From: Candidatus Melainabacteria bacterium
Lineage (GTDB): Bacteria; Actinomycetota; Actinomycetes; Mycobacteriales; Pseudonocardiaceae
Assembly (NCBI GenBank): GCA_903970565.1
Contig: CAJCJE010000215.1
Location: 1 to 8,291 of the forward strand
Length of the DNA: 8,291 bases
Direction: 5' to 3'
The translations under genes were made by a program, and so were the position numbers. Below the pieces are notes generated by a model. That model had not been told where the DNA came from. It searched no databases and saw only the letters and a program-made list of their open reading frames with translations. Below are positions 5,672 to 8,291 of the stretch, in pieces (position 1 is the stretch's first letter; the number at the start of each line of letters is the position of its first letter).

Positions 5672-7324
5672 GTGACCATGAATGACATGCGACGCGCCGA
5701 GGACCTCGAGTTACCCAAATCACCCCGGCGGAGCCGACTGTCCGCCGTACCCCGACGGACCGGTGAGTTCTTCGACAACTACCTCGATCCGGACCGCGCG
5801 CACTCCGCCGCCTTCGACGAGATGTTCGCCGCCGACGGCACGGTGCGCGGCCCCTACCGGGCGTTGTACGAATCCATCGCCGGTCTCGACGTGACCGACC
5901 TCAGTGCCCGCGCCGAAGCCCTGGAACGGGCACTGGTCGACCAGGGCATCACCTTCTCGCTGTCCGGTCAGGAACGGCCGCTGCCGCTGGACCTGGTGCC
6001 CAGGGTGGTTGCCGCGGCCGAATGGACGAAGCTGGAGAAGGGCGTCATCCAGCGGGTCCGCGCGCTGGAAGCCTTCCTCGCCGACGTCTACGGCGAGGGC
6101 ACGATCCTGCGCGACGGGGTGATCCCGCGCAGGCTGGTCACCTCCAGCGAGCACTTCCACCGCGAGGTCGTCGGCATCACCCCGCCCAACGGGGTCCGCA
6201 TCCACGTCGCCGGCGTCGACGTCGTCCGCGACGAGGCCGGCATGTTCCGGGTACTGGAGGACAACCTGCGCTGTCCCTCCGGGGTGTCCTACGTGATGGA
6301 GAACCGGCGCACGATGGCCAGGGTCTTCCCGGACCTGTTCGCCCAGCACCGGGTTCGGCCGGTCGGCGACTACGCGGTGCACCTGCTGCGCGCGCTGCGT
6401 GCCTCGGCGCCCAGCGTGACCGAGCCCTCGATCGTGGTGCTCACCCCCGGCGTGCACAACTCCGCCTACTTCGAGCACTCGCTGTTGGCCAGGCAGATGG
6501 GTGTCGAACTGGTCGAGGGGCGGGACCTGTTCTGCCGGGACAACACCGTCTACATCCGCACCACCGAGGGCGAGCGGCAGGTGCACGTCGTCTACCGGCG
6601 CATCGACGACGACTTCCTCGACCCGTTGCAGTTCCGCCCCGACTCGGTACTCGGCGTCGCCGGTCTGGTCAACGCGGCGCGGGCTGGCAACGTGGTGGTG
6701 GCCAACGGCATCGGCAACGGCGTCGGCGACGACAAGCTGATCTACACCTACGTGCCGGACATGGTCCGCTACTACCTCGGTGAGAAGCCGCTGCTGCCCA
6801 ACGTGGACACCTTCCGCTGCTGGCTGCCCGAGGAGCTTTCGCACGTCCTCACGCACCTGGACGAACTGGTGATCAAACCGGTCGAGGGCTCCGGCGGGTA
6901 TGGCATCGTGTTCGGTCCGGACGCCTCCGCCGCCGAACTGACCAGGGTGCGCCGACGGCTGCGCAGCAATCCGCGCGGCTGGATCGCCCAGCCCGTCGTG
7001 CAGCTGTCCACCGTCCCGGCCAAGATCGATGACCGGCTCGCGCCGCGCCATGTCGACCTGCGGCCCTTCGCCGTCAACGACGGCAACAACGTCTTCGTCC
7101 TGCCCGGCGGCCTGACCAGGGTCGCGCTGCCGGAGGGCAGTCTGCTGGTCAACTCCTCGCAGGGTGGCGGCTCCAAGGACACCTGGGTGCTGGCCTCTCG
7201 AGCCTCCCATACCGAACGGGAACTCGCCGCGCCCGCGCTGGCGGACTCCTCCACCGTGGACCCGATCGTGACCGAGCAGCATCGGCCCGAATCGAACGTC
7301 TCCCAACAGCAACAACAGCAGTAG
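5672..7324 (+). CDS. Circularly permuted ATP-grasp protein (CP_ATPgrasp, DUF404/DUF407)
   Basis: Member of the circularly permuted ATP-grasp family (type 2), predicted amidoligases that join a carboxylate to an amine using ATP; no substrate is established. The 550 residues match the length of the mycobacterial homologue Rv2411c. Visible motifs: VLEDNLRCPSGVSYVMENR from 194 (Glu196 and Asn198, metal/ATP side), VYRRIDDDFLDP, NGIGNGVGDDK with YTYVPDMVRYYLGEKPLLPN, VIKPVEGSGGYG with Lys402 and the Gly-rich loop 406-411, WIAQPVVQLSTVP and HVDLRPFAV. The core therefore looks catalytically complete. The start is uncertain: GTG 5672, ATG 5678 and ATG 5687 are in frame and none has a free Shine-Dalgarno sequence. 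The C-terminus ends in six glutamines encoded by CAA/CAG. The alpha-E gene follows after 90 bases in the same frame; in relatives a transglutaminase-like gene comes next. Confidence 0.92.
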   Translation: MTMNDMRRAEDLELPKSPRRSRLSAVPRRTGEFFDNYLDPDRAHSAAFDEMFAADGTVRGPYRALYESIAGLDVTDLSARAEALERALVDQGITFSLSGQERPLPLDLVPRVVAAAEWTKLEKGVIQRVRALEAFLADVYGEGTILRDGVIPRRLVTSSEHFHREVVGITPPNGVRIHVAGVDVVRDEAGMFRVLEDNLRCPSGVSYVMENRRTMARVFPDLFAQHRVRPVGDYAVHLLRALRASAPSVTEPSIVVLTPGVHNSAYFEHSLLARQMGVELVEGRDLFCRDNTVYIRTTEGERQVHVVYRRIDDDFLDPLQFRPDSVLGVAGLVNAARAGNVVVANGIGNGVGDDKLIYTYVPDMVRYYLGEKPLLPNVDTFRCWLPEELSHVLTHLDELVIKPVEGSGGYGIVFGPDASAAELTRVRRRLRSNPRGWIAQPVVQLSTVPAKIDDRLAPRHVDLRPFAVNDGNNVFVLPGGLTRVALPEGSLLVNSSQGGGSKDTWVLASRASHTERELAAPALADSSTVDPIVTEQHRPESNVSQQQQQQ

Positions 7325-7330
7325 CAACAG
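7304..7330 (+). repeat. CAA/CAG triplet tract spanning the ATP-grasp stop codon
   Basis: Nine consecutive triplets: six CAA/CAG codons encoding the C-terminal polyglutamine, then TAG (7322-7324), then CAA and CAG. The stop differs from CAG by one base, so the tract appears to be one repeat with an embedded stop. The low-GC repeat contrasts with the rest of the gene. Confidence 0.8.
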
Positions 7331-7399
7331 AAAAACCTGAAGGCGGCGGCTCGACGGCCAACGGCAGTCGCAGTAGCCGGACCGAACACCTGGTCGACT

Positions 7400-7407
7400 G
7401 GAGGAGG
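7400..7407 (+). promoter_or_regulatory. Strong ribosome binding site of the alpha-E gene
   Basis: GGAGGAGG ends seven bases before the GTG at 7415. It marks the alpha-E start and argues for separate translation of that protein, despite the shared frame with the gene upstream. Confidence 0.8.
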
Positions 7408-7414
7408 CACGTTA

Positions 7415-8291
7415 GTGCTAGCCCGCAACGCGGAATCGCTGTACTGGATCGGCCGTTACGTGGAACGTGCCGACGACACGGCACGCATCCTCGACGTCGC
7501 CGTCCATGAACTGCTCGAGGACGCCAGCGTCGATCCGGACCAGGCCAGTCGCCAACTGCTCAGTGTGCTGGGCATCGACCCACCCAAGGACCGGCCGCTG
7601 GATGTCTGGTCGTTGACCGAACTGGTCGCATATGCCGAGGACAACGACGGTTCGATCGTCGGGTCGCTCACCGACGCGCGGGAGAACACCAGAGGAGCCA
7701 GGGAGGTCGTCTCGACCGAACTGTGGGAATGCCTCAACGCCACCTGGATCGCGTTGCCCGACCGGCAGCGCTACGGCCGTCGGGTCGGGCCGCACGCCTT
7801 CCTGTCCTTCGTCGAGGAACGCGCCGCGATGTTCGCCGGCCTCGCCGACTCCACGATGAGTCGCGATGACGGCTGGCGCTTCCTGGTCCTCGGCCGTTCC
7901 ATCGAACGCGCGGACATGGTGCTGCGGCTGTTGCTGTCGAGGGTGCGGGACAAGGCGTCCTCGCCGGGTTGGATGACCGTGCTGCGCTCGACCGGTGCGC
8001 AGGATGCCTACCTGCGCACCAACCGTGGTCTGCTCAATGCCAGTCTGGTCGCGCAGTTCCTGCTTCGCGATCGGCTGTTCCCCCGGTCGGTGTTCTACGC
8101 GCTGCGCCAAGCCGAATCCTGCCTCGAACAGGTCTCCGGCCGAAGTGAGGCGTGGGAGGGCGACAAGCCGGAGGCGCTGCGGCTGCTCGGCCGGGCTCGC
8201 AGTGAACTGGAGTTCCTTCGCCCGGACGATCTGCAACAGGAACTCCCGCGCCGGCTCGGTGCGCTGCAAGCCACGATCAAGGATGCCGGCG
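7415..8291 (+). CDS. Alpha-E domain protein (DUF403), 3' partial
   Basis: All-helical alpha-E domain protein, the conserved partner of CP-ATP-grasp proteins; biochemical function is unknown. The frame opens at GTG 7415 behind GGAGGAGG and stays open to the window end, giving 292 visible residues; the mycobacterial homologue Rv2410c is about 325, so roughly 30 residues should be missing. The N-terminal LARNAESLYWIGRYVERADD and the internal DDGWRFLVLGRSIERADMVL are the two signature repeats, each with the Gly-Arg-x-x-Glu-Arg-Ala pattern that gives the family its name. Further family-like segments are TDARENTRGARE, STELWECLN and LLNASLVAQFLLRDRLFPRS. It is very likely co-transcribed with the ATP-grasp gene, given the 90-base gap with no terminator. 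It shares that gene's reading frame. Confidence 0.93.
   Translation, partial: MLARNAESLYWIGRYVERADDTARILDVAVHELLEDASVDPDQASRQLLSVLGIDPPKDRPLDVWSLTELVAYAEDNDGSIVGSLTDARENTRGAREVVSTELWECLNATWIALPDRQRYGRRVGPHAFLSFVEERAAMFAGLADSTMSRDDGWRFLVLGRSIERADMVLRLLLSRVRDKASSPGWMTVLRSTGAQDAYLRTNRGLLNASLVAQFLLRDRLFPRSVFYALRQAESCLEQVSGRSEAWEGDKPEALRLLGRARSELEFLRPDDLQQELPRRLGALQATIKDAG

Noticed and set aside
5720..7327. 535-codon open frame antisense to the ATP-grasp gene
   Set aside because: Its composition is that of a reverse shadow of a high-GC coding gene; the forward strand has clear ATP-grasp motifs.
7325..7414. Alpha-E gene starting upstream, directly after the TAG
   Set aside because: No start codon with a ribosome binding site there; the family N-terminus LARNAESLYWIGRY begins right after GTG 7415, behind GGAGGAGG.

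Overview
The window is high-GC DNA with GTG starts and strong third-position G/C bias, typical of an actinomycete. Gene content and order match the region found in Mycobacterium tuberculosis and relatives around holA and rpsT: comEC, holA, rpsT, then a circularly permuted ATP-grasp gene and an alpha-E gene. A Pseudonocardiaceae-like host is my best guess from protein flavour; this is inference, not a search result.

Layout from left to right: (1) a 5'-truncated comEC (+) encoding the DNA-uptake channel/metallo-beta-lactamase protein; (2) a convergent threonine-synthase-family gene (-) whose leader is a clear SAM-I (S-box) riboswitch ending at its ribosome binding site; (3) holA (+), the delta subunit of the DNA polymerase III clamp loader; (4) a strong terminator-like hairpin and then rpsT (-), ribosomal protein S20; (5) a non-coding stretch of about 330 bases rich in inverted repeats, with an isolated TTGACA box; (6) a CP-ATP-grasp gene (+) followed by an alpha-E gene (+, cut off by the window end), forming the conserved but functionally unresolved ATP-grasp/alpha-E operon.

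Two points deserve most attention. First, the threonine-synthase-like gene is controlled by an S-adenosylmethionine riboswitch and sits between comEC and holA. SAM control makes little sense for ordinary threonine synthesis but fits a MetM-type enzyme that turns O-phosphohomoserine into homocysteine for methionine synthesis. Second, the ATP-grasp and alpha-E genes share one reading frame and are separated by a single TAG inside a CAA/CAG tract, with 30 open sense codons between that TAG and the alpha-E start.

The housekeeping genes (holA, rpsT) look intact and ordinary. I see no tRNA, rRNA, CRISPR array, insertion sequence or phage gene.
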